Shown in pieces: positions 16,923 through 25,997 of a stretch of 36,408 nucleotides of DNA. Source of the DNA: Plesiomonas sp051652165 (lineage in GTDB: Bacteria; Pseudomonadota; Gammaproteobacteria; Enterobacterales; CAMTGL01); the NCBI RefSeq assembly GCF_051652165.1, contig NZ_JBOFTR010000010.1, positions 1 to 36,408 of the forward strand. Direction: 5' to 3'. The translations under genes and the position numbers were made by a program. Every line of letters begins with the position of its first letter. The stretch's first letter is position 1. The notes below the pieces were generated by a model. It worked only from the letters and a program-made list of their open reading frames with translations, ran no database searches and was not told the origin of the DNA.

Positions 16923-18209
16923 ATGAGCAAAACACACTTAACTGAACAGAAATTCGCCGATTTCGGGTTGCATCCGGATGTCCTGCATGCATTAGCACAG
17001 CAAGGATTCCAGCACTGCACACCAATACAGGCGCTCGCACTGCCTTATTCTCTGGCAGGGCGTGACATCGCCGGTCAAGCGCAAACAGGTACGGGGAAAA
17101 CCCTCGCCTTTTTGACCTCGACCTTTCATCATCTACTGACTCACCCTGCCGGTGAGCAACACCAAAAGAACCAGCCACGGGCGCTTATTATGGCACCCAC
17201 GCGGGAACTGGCGGTGCAGATCCATGCTGATGCCCAACTCTTGGCACAGACTACCGGTTTACGCCTTGGATTAGCTTACGGTGGTGATGGCTACGATAAG
17301 CAGCTCAAAACACTGGAAGCGGGTGTCGATATTCTGATTGGTACAACCGGTCGAATTATTGACTACCAAAAGCAGAATATTATCAACATGGGCGCAATTC
17401 AGGTAATGGTTCTTGATGAAGCTGATCGGATGTTCGATCTTGGCTTTATCAAAGATATCCGTTATTTGCTACGCCGCATGCCAAAACCAGATCAGCGTCT
17501 CAATATGCTGTTCTCCGCAACGCTCTCTTACCGTGTCCGCGAGCTGGCCTTCGAATATATGCATAATGCCGAATATGTCGAAGTAGAACCAGAGCAAAAA
17601 ACCGGCCATCGGATTAAAGAAGAGCTATTCTACCCTTCAAATGAAGAAAAAATGCGATTATTGCAAACTCTACTGGAAGAAGAGTGGCCTGATCGCAGTA
17701 TTATTTTCGCTAACACCAAATATCGCTGTGAACAAATCTGGGGGCATTTAGCCGCTGATGGCCACCGAGTCGGATTACTGACCGGTGATGTCGCACAGAA
17801 AAAACGGCTGCGCATTTTAGATGACTTCACCAAAGGTAATCTGGATATCCTGGTCGCTACCGATGTGGCTGCCCGTGGTTTGCATATTCCACTGGTCACG
17901 CATGTCTTTAACTATGATCTCCCCGATGACTGCGAAGATTATGTGCACCGTATTGGCCGTACCGGCCGTGCTGGTGAGAGTGGCCACTCTATCAGTTTTG
18001 CTTGTGAAGAGTATGCACTCAATCTACCCAATATTGAGGCCTATGTTGAGCACAGTATTCCAGTCAGTAAATATGACAGCGAAGCCTTACTAACCGAATT
18101 ACCTGCGCCGTTCCGTTTACAGCGCCCGCGCCCGACATCAACAACGCGCCAAAATGGTCATCGCCGCCCTGGTGTGCGTAGCCCACGTAAGCGAAATATG
18201 GCCGAATAG
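16923..18209 (+). CDS. rhlB: ATP-dependent RNA helicase RhlB
   Basis: RhlB is the DEAD-box helicase of the RNA degradosome that unwinds structured mRNA for RNase E and PNPase. The 428-residue product has all core motifs in order: the Q motif region FQHCTPIQ (near 30), motif I AQTGTGKT (53-60), PTRELA, motif II DEAD in VLDEADRMFDLGF (near 163), SAT, and motif VI HRIGRTGRAG (near 340). A basic Arg/Pro-rich C-terminal tail follows, which in E. coli contributes to RNA binding. It is divergent from trxA and three bases upstream of gppA. Confidence 0.96.
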   Translation: MSKTHLTEQKFADFGLHPDVLHALAQQGFQHCTPIQALALPYSLAGRDIAGQAQTGTGKTLAFLTSTFHHLLTHPAGEQHQKNQPRALIMAPTRELAVQIHADAQLLAQTTGLRLGLAYGGDGYDKQLKTLEAGVDILIGTTGRIIDYQKQNIINMGAIQVMVLDEADRMFDLGFIKDIRYLLRRMPKPDQRLNMLFSATLSYRVRELAFEYMHNAEYVEVEPEQKTGHRIKEELFYPSNEEKMRLLQTLLEEEWPDRSIIFANTKYRCEQIWGHLAADGHRVGLLTGDVAQKKRLRILDDFTKGNLDILVATDVAARGLHIPLVTHVFNYDLPDDCEDYVHRIGRTGRAGESGHSISFACEEYALNLPNIEAYVEHSIPVSKYDSEALLTELPAPFRLQRPRPTSTTRQNGHRRPGVRSPRKRNMAE

Positions 18210-18212
18210 CAG

Positions 18213-19727
18213 ATGATAAACTCGGTATCCTCTTGCTATGCTGCCATTGATCTTGGCTCAAACAGCTTTCATATGCTGGTTGTGCGTCAGGTTGCTGGAA
18301 ATATCCAAACCATTGCCCGTATCAAACGCAAAGTGCGTCTGGCTGCGGGCCTGGATAAACAGAACCACCTTTCACAAGATGCTATTGAGCGAGGTTGGCA
18401 ATGTTTGGCGCTATTTTCCGAGCGTTTACAAGATATTCCTGCAACACATGTACGCATTGTTGCAACAGCAGCACTGCGCAGTGCGAGAAATGCCGCTGAT
18501 TTTCTAGATACCGCACAGCGCATTTTAGGCCACCCAATTAAGGTGATTAGCGGAGAAGAGGAGGCGCGCCTGATCTATCAAGGTGTCGCCCACACCACCG
18601 GAGGGCCAGATCCACGTTTAGTGGTCGATATTGGTGGTGCAAGTACTGAGCTGATTATCGGTAAAGGGGCTCAACCGCAAGCGTTGGTGAGTTTGCATAT
18701 GGGGTGTGTAACTTGGCTAGAACGCTACTTTGCCGATCGACGTTTGTGTGAACAGAACTTTGCCAAGGCAGAACAAGCCGCACGGGATATTTTGCAGCCG
18801 ATAGTTACCTCATTTACCTCTCTAGGATGGCAAGTGTGTGTAGGTGCTTCCGGTACAGTGCAGGCACTGCAAGAGATCATGCTGGCACAAGGAATGGATG
18901 AGCACATTACACTGGCTAAACTGCGTCAGTTACGTACGCAGGCCATTCAGTGCTACAAGTTAGAAGAGTTGGAAATTGAGGGCTTAACGCTCGATCGGGC
19001 GTTGGTTTTCCCAAGTGGTCTATCGATTTTAATCGCTATTTTTGAAACATTGTCGATTAACACTATGACCCTTTCGGGAGGCGCTCTACGTGAGGGATTA
19101 CTGTATAGCATGCTACACCCGCCAGAGACTCAGGCTCCAAACGATATCCGTGAACGGACTATCGCGGCCTTACAGCATCAGTATCATATTGATACTGCAC
19201 AAGCTCTACGAGTACGAACAACCGTATGGCAGTTATTTGATCATATTGCCAAAGAGTGGGGGTTGAGCGCCTTGAGCCGCGAGTTGCTTGGTTGGGTTGC
19301 TATGGTGCACGAGATAGGGCTGGGTGTTGATTATAAACGCACCCATGAACATGCAGCTTATCTATTTTCTCACTCAGCAACCCCTGGTTTTACACCAGCA
19401 CAACGTAAGCTGCTTGCCGCACTGCTGTATAATCAGCGTGAACAGCCTGATCTTAGCAAATTAGCAGCACAAAACGCTATTTCGGTATCTGAAGCCTTGA
19501 AGCTATGCCGTTTGCTACGCTTGGCTATTATTTTAGCGAGCCGTCGTCGTGATGATACACTGCCACACGTTACACTCTCAGGTGAGGGCGACTGTCTGCA
19601 ATTGTGTTTACCTGAAGGATGGTTAGCAAACCATCCGCTGCGGGCTGAAGATTTACGGCAAGAAGTAAGATGGTTAGGGAGTCTACACCTTCCTCTGATG
19701 CTGGGTTGTCAGACCGAATCACCGTGA
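18213..19727 (+). CDS. gppA: Guanosine pentaphosphate phosphohydrolase / exopolyphosphatase GppA
   Basis: GppA converts pppGpp to ppGpp in the stringent response and can act on polyphosphate. The 504-residue protein (E. coli 494) has the Ppx/GppA ATPase-fold motifs: DLGSNSFHMLV (13-23), the GEEEARLIYQGV segment with the catalytic Glu near residue 115, and DIGGASTELIIGKG (near 138-151). A C-terminal HD-like helical domain includes MVHEIGLGVDY. The first ATG lies three bases after the rhlB stop; no strong ribosome site is seen, so coupling to rhlB is likely. Confidence 0.95.
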   Translation: MINSVSSCYAAIDLGSNSFHMLVVRQVAGNIQTIARIKRKVRLAAGLDKQNHLSQDAIERGWQCLALFSERLQDIPATHVRIVATAALRSARNAADFLDTAQRILGHPIKVISGEEEARLIYQGVAHTTGGPDPRLVVDIGGASTELIIGKGAQPQALVSLHMGCVTWLERYFADRRLCEQNFAKAEQAARDILQPIVTSFTSLGWQVCVGASGTVQALQEIMLAQGMDEHITLAKLRQLRTQAIQCYKLEELEIEGLTLDRALVFPSGLSILIAIFETLSINTMTLSGGALREGLLYSMLHPPETQAPNDIRERTIAALQHQYHIDTAQALRVRTTVWQLFDHIAKEWGLSALSRELLGWVAMVHEIGLGVDYKRTHEHAAYLFSHSATPGFTPAQRKLLAALLYNQREQPDLSKLAAQNAISVSEALKLCRLLRLAIILASRRRDDTLPHVTLSGEGDCLQLCLPEGWLANHPLRAEDLRQEVRWLGSLHLPLMLGCQTESP

Positions 19728-20033
19728 TGGAAATATGATCTGCATCATCATTTCTGAGGGGCAACGAACCCTATCAATGCTGTATGAGTTGCCACAGTAC
19801 AAACTGCAAGGGCTCTGTTTAAAGGGGTGCTGGGTAAGTGCAGCATAAAATAAAAGGGGATTAACCAATAGCTCGATAATTGGGTTTTAACGTAAAAAAG
19901 CGGCTTATTAGGCCGCTTTTTGTTGTTAACGAATAGAGTAAACGTCAGCTCAGGGTATTAATCGTTGGTGTATTCAATACTGCGGGGCTCAGAGCGATAT
20001 TTATAGCGCGTCGATTGTGGAAAATACCCCACC
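19728..20033. other. Intergenic region gppA-hemB
   Basis: This 306-base gap lies between convergent gppA and hemB. Apart from the bidirectional terminator at 19895-19921 I see no gene, repeat or recognisable RNA. Confidence 0.6.
19895..19926. terminator. Bidirectional terminator between gppA and hemB
   Basis: AAAAAGCGGC (19895-19904) pairs with GCCGCTTTTT (19912-19921) around a seven-base loop, with A and T runs on the two sides. It can serve gppA on the plus strand and hemB on the minus strand. Confidence 0.88.
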
Positions 20034-21053
20034 TTATCGCACCACTGGCTCATGAAGCCACTGGGCAACTTGCTTGGCAAAGTAGGTTAGGATACCGTCA
20101 GCACCCGCACGCTTAAAGCACAGTAATGACTCCATAATACATTCACGCTCTTTGAGCCAACCATTCTGAATAGCGGCCATGTGCATGGCATATTCACCCG
20201 AAACCTGATAAGCAAAGGTTGGTACGCCAAATTCATCTTTGACGCGGCGTACCACATCAAGATATGGCATTCCCGGTTTTACCATTACCATATCCGCCCC
20301 CTCTTGCAAATCTTGTGCAACTTCCTGCAAGGCTTCATTGCTATTGGCTGGATCCATCTGGTAGTTTTTCTTATCGCCACCTTTGAGATTGCCAGATGAT
20401 CCGACTGCATCACGGAATGGGCCGTAGTAACATGAGGCATATTTTGCCGAATATGCCATGATCTGGGTATGGATAAAACCATCAGCTTCGAGGGCTGCAC
20501 GAATTGCACCGATACGGCCATCCATCATATCACTCGGCGCAACCACATCTGCCCCCGCAGCAGCGTGTGAGAGAGCTTGTTGCACTAAGATTTTTGTGGT
20601 GATGTCATTTTGCACATAACCTGTGTCATCAATAATGCCATCTTGTCCATGTACGGTGAACGGGTCGAGCGCCACATCAGTGATAACCCCTAACTGTGGA
20701 TAGGCGGCTTTCAGTGCACGCACCGTACGCTGTACTAGACCTTGCGGGTTATAGGCTTCCTCGGCCAGTAAGCTCTTTTTCTCTTGCCCTACGACGGGAA
20801 ATAAGGCAATTGCCGGCACGCCTAATGCCACCAGCTCTGCGGCCTCTTGCAACAGTAAATCTATCGATAAACGCTCAATACCCGGCATTGAGGGGATCGC
20901 TTCACGGCAGTTTTTCCCTTCGAGTACAAAGACTGGATAGATCAAATCATTGACGCTTAACTGATGCTCTGCCACTAAACGACGGCTAAAGTCATGCTTA
21001 CGTACACGGCGTAAACGGCGGCCAGGAAATGAGCCGGAAATATTCAATGCCAT
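20034..21053 (-). CDS. hemB: Delta-aminolevulinic acid dehydratase (porphobilinogen synthase) HemB
   Basis: HemB condenses two 5-aminolevulinate molecules to porphobilinogen in the haem pathway. The 339-residue product carries both active-site lysines: Lys204 in MAYSAKYAS and the Schiff-base Lys259 in MVMVKPGMPYLD. The metal-site segment reads TDVALDPFTVHGQDG (125-139): positions that are cysteine in Zn enzymes, including E. coli HemB, are Ala128, Asp130 and Asp138. This is the Asp-rich type known from Pseudomonas and Vibrio, which depends on Mg rather than Zn. I start at 21053, where GAGGAA stands six bases upstream. It lies directly after tatC, with a terminator hairpin ending only 24 bases before its start. 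Confidence 0.96.
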   Translation of the reverse strand: MALNISGSFPGRRLRRVRKHDFSRRLVAEHQLSVNDLIYPVFVLEGKNCREAIPSMPGIERLSIDLLLQEAAELVALGVPAIALFPVVGQEKKSLLAEEAYNPQGLVQRTVRALKAAYPQLGVITDVALDPFTVHGQDGIIDDTGYVQNDITTKILVQQALSHAAAGADVVAPSDMMDGRIGAIRAALEADGFIHTQIMAYSAKYASCYYGPFRDAVGSSGNLKGGDKKNYQMDPANSNEALQEVAQDLQEGADMVMVKPGMPYLDVVRRVKDEFGVPTFAYQVSGEYAMHMAAIQNGWLKERECIMESLLCFKRAGADGILTYFAKQVAQWLHEPVVR

Positions 21054-21077
21054 ACGTTGTTCCTCATAAAATCGTAT

Positions 21078-21100
21078 AAAAAAAGCCGTCAAACGACGGC
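21078..21100 (-). terminator. Hairpin terminator between tatC and hemB
   Basis: On the minus strand GCCGTC (21095-21100) and GACGGC (21085-21090) pair around GTTT and are followed by seven T (21078-21084). It ends tatABC or, because it lies 24 bases before the hemB start, could act as an attenuator in a hemB transcript. Confidence 0.85.
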
Positions 21101-21124
21101 CCTTTTATCTCCGTAAGCAGGGCA

Positions 21125-21901
21125 TTACTGCCTTGTTTCGGTATCATTATCATCACTATTGTGTTGCATAGGGTCGTCAACAGTTTCTCGTACATAAAAA
21201 CGCGCACAAAAAACACCTAACTCAAACAGCAAACACATTGGAATGGCCAGCAATGTTTGCGAAAACACATCAGGTGGTGTCAGTAACATTGCAATAACAA
21301 ACACTGCAACCACTATATAAGGCCGTTTTTTACGTAAATCAGCTACATTGGTAACACCGCTCCAGCAGAGTAGGATTATCGCAACGGGGATCTCAAAGGC
21401 TAACCCAAACGCTAAAAACAGCCCCATCACAAAATCAAGGTAGCTGTTAATGTCAGTGGCAATGGTGACACCTTGTGGTGCAGTTTGGGTGAAAAAGCCA
21501 AAGATCAGTGGAAACACAATGTAGTAGGCAAACAGCATACCAAGATAAAACAGTGCCGAACTTGAGACCAGCAATGGAATAATCAGACGGCGTTCATGTT
21601 TGTACAACGCCGGTGCGATAAAGGCCCAGACTTGGTACAAAATCAGCGGCGCGGCAATAAAGACCGAGACAATTAAAGTGAGTTTGATCGGAGCAATAAA
21701 GGGGGATGCGACTTCAGTAGCGATCATGCTTGCACCCTGTGGCATTCGCTCAACCAAAGGTGCAGATACCCATGCATAGATATCATTTGAGAACCAAACA
21801 AGTGCAGCAAAAATCACTAAAATGCTGATAATGGCACGCAGTAAACGCGTACGCAGCTCAATGAGGTGCGAAATAAGAGGCTGAGTATCATCTACCGACA
21901 T
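21125..21901 (-). CDS. tatC: Sec-independent protein translocase TatC
   Basis: TatC is the six-helix core of the twin-arginine translocase and, with TatB, binds twin-arginine signal peptides. The 258-residue product has the usual length. The conserved N-terminal LISHLIELRTRLLRA (9-23) forms part of the signal-peptide site, and the first periplasmic loop contains the TEVASPFIAPIKL segment. The family-typical FGLAFEIPV helix is present near 165-173, with six hydrophobic segments in all. Its ATG overlaps the tatB stop by one base (TAATG). Confidence 0.96.
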   Translation of the reverse strand: MSVDDTQPLISHLIELRTRLLRAIISILVIFAALVWFSNDIYAWVSAPLVERMPQGASMIATEVASPFIAPIKLTLIVSVFIAAPLILYQVWAFIAPALYKHERRLIIPLLVSSSALFYLGMLFAYYIVFPLIFGFFTQTAPQGVTIATDINSYLDFVMGLFLAFGLAFEIPVAIILLCWSGVTNVADLRKKRPYIVVAVFVIAMLLTPPDVFSQTLLAIPMCLLFELGVFCARFYVRETVDDPMQHNSDDNDTETRQ

Positions 21902-22425
21902 TATGGTTGCTCCCGTTTGAGGCTCTGCTCTACCGTTGGGGGCTGTACTGTATGTACGGGCTCAACGACTATCGGATCTGCCGGCGTTAACGTAGATATA
22001 GGCAAACCTTCAGCAAGATGAACAGGGTGTTGATCATCGGCCTCATGTTCCTCTTCAGCTTGTTCGGCCAGCTCTGCGGGTGAGGTTCCGTTAGGGTGAG
22101 CTGATACTACCGATTGAGTATGATCAATCGGTGGTGCATAAGGGCGTTGAACTGAGTCAGCCGCATCTTTAAGCTCACGCAGTGAGGCATCAAGTTCAGG
22201 AGAGAGATCTTTTAAATCCATCTTCTCCGCTTTTTTAAGGTTATTCTGCATCTCTTGCAATTTAAGCTCTTGGTTTAGCTCATTTTGCACTGAAGCGGCC
22301 ATCGCACGGATCGTTTTTACCCAATGTGCCACTGTTCGCACAGCAACAGGTAGTCGTTCAGGCCCTAAGACAACCAAGCCAATAACGGCGATCAGTACCA
22401 GTTCCCAGAAACCGATATCAAACAC
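21901..22425 (-). CDS. tatB: Sec-independent protein translocase TatB
   Basis: TatB pairs with TatC in the Tat substrate receptor complex. The 174-residue product (E. coli 171) begins with a short periplasmic end, one membrane helix (about 5-20), the hinge GPERLP and an amphipathic helix with charged VKTIRAMAASVQNELNQ. An acidic, proline-rich, poorly conserved tail follows. The start is GTG at 22425 with GCAGG eight bases upstream. It lies three bases after tatA. Confidence 0.95.
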   Translation of the reverse strand: MFDIGFWELVLIAVIGLVVLGPERLPVAVRTVAHWVKTIRAMAASVQNELNQELKLQEMQNNLKKAEKMDLKDLSPELDASLRELKDAADSVQRPYAPPIDHTQSVVSAHPNGTSPAELAEQAEEEHEADDQHPVHLAEGLPISTLTPADPIVVEPVHTVQPPTVEQSLKREQP

Positions 22426-22428
22426 GGG

Positions 22429-22698
22429 TTATACCTGCTCTTTGTTTTGGCTCTTTTTTGCAGAGTCATCAGTACTGTTATGTTCGGCTTTGCTTTGATC
22501 GACAATATTTTGTGTAAAGTCAGCATCACCTAGATCATTTTTTTGCTGTGGTTTTGCTGTGTCGTCACCGAGTGCTTTTTTAAAGTCACGCACCGCACCA
22601 CCCAGATCGCCACCAATATTGCGCAACTTTTTAGTACCAAACAGCAGTACAACAATGACCGCAATAATAAGTAACTGCCAAATACTGATTCCGCCCAT
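22429..22698 (-). CDS. tatA: Sec-independent protein translocase TatA
   Basis: TatA oligomerises to form the protein-conducting element of the Tat system. The 89-residue product begins MGGISIWQLLIIAVIVVLLFG, a single membrane helix, then the FGTKKLRNIGGDLGGAVRDFKKAL hinge and amphipathic helix typical of TatA, and a polar tail. A GAGG ribosome site stands eight bases before the ATG. It is the first gene of tatABC; ubiB ends 245 bases upstream. Confidence 0.96.
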   Translation of the reverse strand: MGGISIWQLLIIAVIVVLLFGTKKLRNIGGDLGGAVRDFKKALGDDTAKPQQKNDLGDADFTQNIVDQSKAEHNSTDDSAKKSQNKEQV

Positions 22699-22943
22699 TT
22701 TATATCCCTCTAAAAGAAACTATGTGGTCATCATGCCGCAACAAGATGATGTGCATTGCAAGAGCGTGCCATACAAATTAGGTTCAATGTAGTGTTGAAT
22801 CCCCCTATTTTGCGGCTGACATGACTCTTTTATCAACAAGAAAATACCTTTACTATGGCGTGATTTTTACTGTGTATCGCTATTTTAGCGAGAATATCTA
22901 TCAATAAATAGTCAGGTTATTGGGTGACAGTGCTGACAACTCT
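22699..22943. other. Intergenic region ubiB-tatA
   Basis: This 245-base, AT-rich gap probably contains the tatA promoter on the minus strand. I see no strong -35/-10 pair, no clear ubiB terminator and no coding frame that I can support. Confidence 0.4.
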
Positions 22944-24581
22944 CTATTTATCTTGCGGCCACCACCAACCGACTCCCCAACAAATAATACCCGTAACAAA
23001 TAAACTCACTGACCATGTTGTCTGTGTACTGACATGCAAAATGACTGATGACAATACGAATGTTGTGCCAACAACCAATAAATAGCGGGTCTGAGTCTCG
23101 TTTTTTTGTTTTATCGCCCACTGGTGATGCAGTTTGCGTATCTGTTCACTGAGCTGTTTTTGCTGGCGCAGTGAGTCGTACACGAGATCCGGCAGTTCAG
23201 GCAGTTTTTCTGCCCAAAATGGCGCTTTTTGTTTTATTGACTCAAACACGGCTTGTATACCGACTTGCTCGCGCATCCAACGCTCTAAAAAGGGTTTGGC
23301 AGTACTCCACAAATCAAGCTGGGGGTAAAGCTGACGGCCAAGGCCTTCAACGTACAGCAGCGTTTTTTGCAGCAGTACCAGTTGTGGCTGTACTTCCATA
23401 TTAAAACGGCGTGCCGTATTAAACAGGTTCAATAGCACATGGCCAAAAGAGATCTGATCGAGCGGTTTTTCAAAAATGGGTTCGCAAACGGTTCGAATAG
23501 CAAACTCAAACTCTTCAATATTGGTGTCTGCCGGAACCCAACCGGAATCCACATGCAATTCAGCCACTTTACGGTAATCACGGTTGAAAAAAGCGATAAA
23601 GTTACCGGCCAAATAGCGTTTATCTTCTCGGTTAAGTGAGCCGACAATACCGCAATCAATGCCGATATATTGTGGATCTTCAGGGTGCTGATAGCTGACA
23701 AAAATGTTGCCCGGATGCATGTCAGCATGGAAAAAGCTGTCACGAAACACTTGTGTGAAAAAGACTTGTACACCGCGTTCAGCCAGCAACTTCATATTAG
23801 TGCCATTGGCATGTAAGGCATTGATATCTGAAACAGGGATACCGTAAATGCGCTCCATAACCAACAAGTTCTCTCGGCAATAATCAGTATATATCTCAGG
23901 GATATATAACATATTGCTGTCAGTGAAGTTACGTCGTAATTGAATAGCATTGGCCGCTTCACGCATCAAATTCAGTTCATCAAGCAGCGTTTTTTCATAT
24001 TCACGCACCACTTCAACCGGCCGTAAGCGACGGCCATCAGGCAATAGGCGCGGTAGCATATGTGCTAACCGATACATCAACCGAATATCTGCGTTAATCA
24101 TAGGCAAAATATCAGGGCGAATAACCTTTAATACCACCTCTTGCCCATTTGATTTCAAACGTGCGGTATGTACCTGTGCGATAGAAGCTGAAGCCAGTGC
24201 TATCGGGTTAAACTCATCAAACAGAGTCTCTAGTGGCACACCCAGCGCGGCATCAATCTGCTGACGAGCCTGTTGCCCATCAAAAGAGGCCACTTGATCT
24301 TGCAACAAAGCCAACTGATCGGCAATATGCGGTGGGAAAAGATCGCGGCGGGTTGAAAGCATCTGGCCAAACTTGATCCAAACAGGCCCTAAGCTTTGTA
24401 GCGCAAGGCGCAGACGCATACCGAGCGGTTTTTCTGGATGCTGATTGTTGATCCAAAACAGACCTTTACGCACGATACGCAGCGGCAGGGTCAGGCGCAT
24501 ATCAGGTAGCAGTTCATCTAAGCCATAGCTTAAAAATACCTGTGTAATGCGGTATAAACGGCGAAAATCACTCGGCATCAT
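22944..24581 (-). CDS. ubiB: Ubiquinone biosynthesis kinase/ATPase-like protein UbiB
   Basis: UbiB is an atypical protein-kinase-like ATPase (ADCK/ABC1 family) needed for ubiquinone synthesis, anchored in the inner membrane. The 545-residue protein (E. coli 546) shows the KxGQ motif in WIKFGQMLSTRRD (near 70), the Ala-rich nucleotide loop LASASIAQVHTA, the lysine in VVLKVIRPDI, and the metal-binding GIDCGIVG near 300. Two C-terminal hydrophobic segments form the membrane anchor. The first ATG overlaps the ubiJ stop in ATGA; a second ATG follows at once. Confidence 0.96.
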   Translation of the reverse strand: MMPSDFRRLYRITQVFLSYGLDELLPDMRLTLPLRIVRKGLFWINNQHPEKPLGMRLRLALQSLGPVWIKFGQMLSTRRDLFPPHIADQLALLQDQVASFDGQQARQQIDAALGVPLETLFDEFNPIALASASIAQVHTARLKSNGQEVVLKVIRPDILPMINADIRLMYRLAHMLPRLLPDGRRLRPVEVVREYEKTLLDELNLMREAANAIQLRRNFTDSNMLYIPEIYTDYCRENLLVMERIYGIPVSDINALHANGTNMKLLAERGVQVFFTQVFRDSFFHADMHPGNIFVSYQHPEDPQYIGIDCGIVGSLNREDKRYLAGNFIAFFNRDYRKVAELHVDSGWVPADTNIEEFEFAIRTVCEPIFEKPLDQISFGHVLLNLFNTARRFNMEVQPQLVLLQKTLLYVEGLGRQLYPQLDLWSTAKPFLERWMREQVGIQAVFESIKQKAPFWAEKLPELPDLVYDSLRQQKQLSEQIRKLHHQWAIKQKNETQTRYLLVVGTTFVLSSVILHVSTQTTWSVSLFVTGIICWGVGWWWPQDK

Positions 24582-25183
24582 GGCTGTTTTTCCAAGCGGG
24601 TTAACCGTTGTTCTATGTTGGCAAGTTGCACGGCTAAAGCATCAACCTGATCAGCAAAATAGGCCACTTCTAACCCGCCAGGTGCAAGCCGCCACTCTTC
24701 AGTCAGCACTTGTGCAACATAGTGTTCATTGCGCTGGTGCTGCTGTTGCACTGTTTGTAATGTACCGCGCAGTACACGGCTTACCCCATGCGCCACCAGA
24801 TCACCCGTATACGGTGCAAGCAGAGCAGCAGGGTCAAAATCGAGTTGTTCAAACAGGGTTTGTACTGGTTGTAATAGTTGAATATCGCCTTCAATATCGA
24901 GAGCATGTTCGCGAATTAAACGCGTAATCTGACGGTGATCGCGCAGCGCCGAAAGGGTCAAGAGATCGGTATGAATACGGCAATCGGCTTCCCCTTCCCA
25001 CGCGGCTAAAATATCAACCCGATCAGAGAATACCAGTACCAAAGGCACGCTAAATTCACGCAATTGCAGCATCAGTACACGCCCTTTGAGCCGCAATAAG
25101 GCACTTTTAGCGTCGGGATTTTGGTTAATCAGAGCATTAAACGCCGTCTCCAATACGCCTGTTACCAGTGGAAGTAAGGGCAT
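24578..25183 (-). CDS. ubiJ: Ubiquinone biosynthesis accessory factor UbiJ
   Basis: UbiJ is an SCP2-domain protein that, with UbiK, helps the cytosolic Ubi enzyme complex to handle hydrophobic intermediates. The product is 201 residues, the same as E. coli. The N-terminal SCP2 fold contains FSVPLVLVFSDRVDI and GEADCRIHTD, and near residue 125 lies the conserved FDPAALLAPYTGD. A coiled-coil-like C-terminus ends ANIEQRLTRLEKQP. I start at 25183 because AAAGGA stands five bases before it; another ATG two codons earlier abuts the ribosome site. It is coupled to ubiB by ATGA. Confidence 0.93.
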   Translation of the reverse strand: MPLLPLVTGVLETAFNALINQNPDAKSALLRLKGRVLMLQLREFSVPLVLVFSDRVDILAAWEGEADCRIHTDLLTLSALRDHRQITRLIREHALDIEGDIQLLQPVQTLFEQLDFDPAALLAPYTGDLVAHGVSRVLRGTLQTVQQQHQRNEHYVAQVLTEEWRLAPGGLEVAYFADQVDALAVQLANIEQRLTRLEKQP

Positions 25184-25241
25184 AGTCATCCTTTACGCTA
25201 CAACAAAAGTATGTTTAGTCAGTGATATTGATAGTCACAGA

Positions 25242-25997
25242 TTAGAATTTATAACCGCGATGCAAGGCCACAATACCACCGGTTAAGTTGTAGTAGCTCA
25301 CTTGGTCAAAACCTGCTTGTTCCATCATCTCTTTCAATGCATCTTGTGCCGGATGCATGCGGATAGATTCAGCTAAATAACGGTAGCTTTCGCTGTCATT
25401 AGCCACCACTTCACCGACTTTTGGCAAAATATGAAATGAGTAGGTATCGTACACTTTGCCCAGCAGTTCAATGGTCGGTTTTGAGAACTCAAGCACCAGC
25501 AAACGGCCGCCCGGTTTTAATACCCGAAACATCGAGCGTAATGCCTGCTCTTTTTCAGTGACATTACGTAAGCCAAAACCAATGGTAATACAATCAAAGT
25601 AGTTATCAGGGAAAGGAAGTGCTTCGGCATTAGCCTGTACATAGCTAACATTACCCACCACGCCCAGATCGCGCAATTTTGCACGCCCAACTTTCAGCAT
25701 CGAGTCATTAATATCAGCCAGTACTACTTCCCCAGTTTCACCCACAAGACGTGAAAACTTTGCTGTGAGATCACCGGTACCACCGGCTAAATCCAGTACG
25801 CGCTGCCCACGGCGTACGCCACTGCAATCTATCGTAAAACGCTTCCACAAACGGTGGATACCGAACGACATTAAATCGTTCATCAGATCGTATTTTGCTG
25901 CCACGGAGTGAAAAACATCAGCGACCATTCCGGCCTTCTCTTCCTTGGCGACTGTACGGAAACCAAAATGCGTTGTTTCCTGCGGCTGCTCTGCCAT
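25242..25997 (-). CDS. ubiE: Ubiquinone/menaquinone C-methyltransferase UbiE
   Basis: UbiE methylates the quinone ring with S-adenosylmethionine in both ubiquinone and menaquinone synthesis. The 251-residue product has the E. coli length. SAM-binding motif I is VLDLAGGTGDLTAKF (near 67-81), and YDLMNDLMSFGIHRLWKR and ESIRMHPAQD are family signatures. It ends LHRGYKF as in E. coli. AAAGG stands eight bases before the ATG. It begins the ubiE-ubiJ-ubiB set, 58 bases ahead of ubiJ. Confidence 0.97.
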   Translation of the reverse strand: MAEQPQETTHFGFRTVAKEEKAGMVADVFHSVAAKYDLMNDLMSFGIHRLWKRFTIDCSGVRRGQRVLDLAGGTGDLTAKFSRLVGETGEVVLADINDSMLKVGRAKLRDLGVVGNVSYVQANAEALPFPDNYFDCITIGFGLRNVTEKEQALRSMFRVLKPGGRLLVLEFSKPTIELLGKVYDTYSFHILPKVGEVVANDSESYRYLAESIRMHPAQDALKEMMEQAGFDQVSYYNLTGGIVALHRGYKF

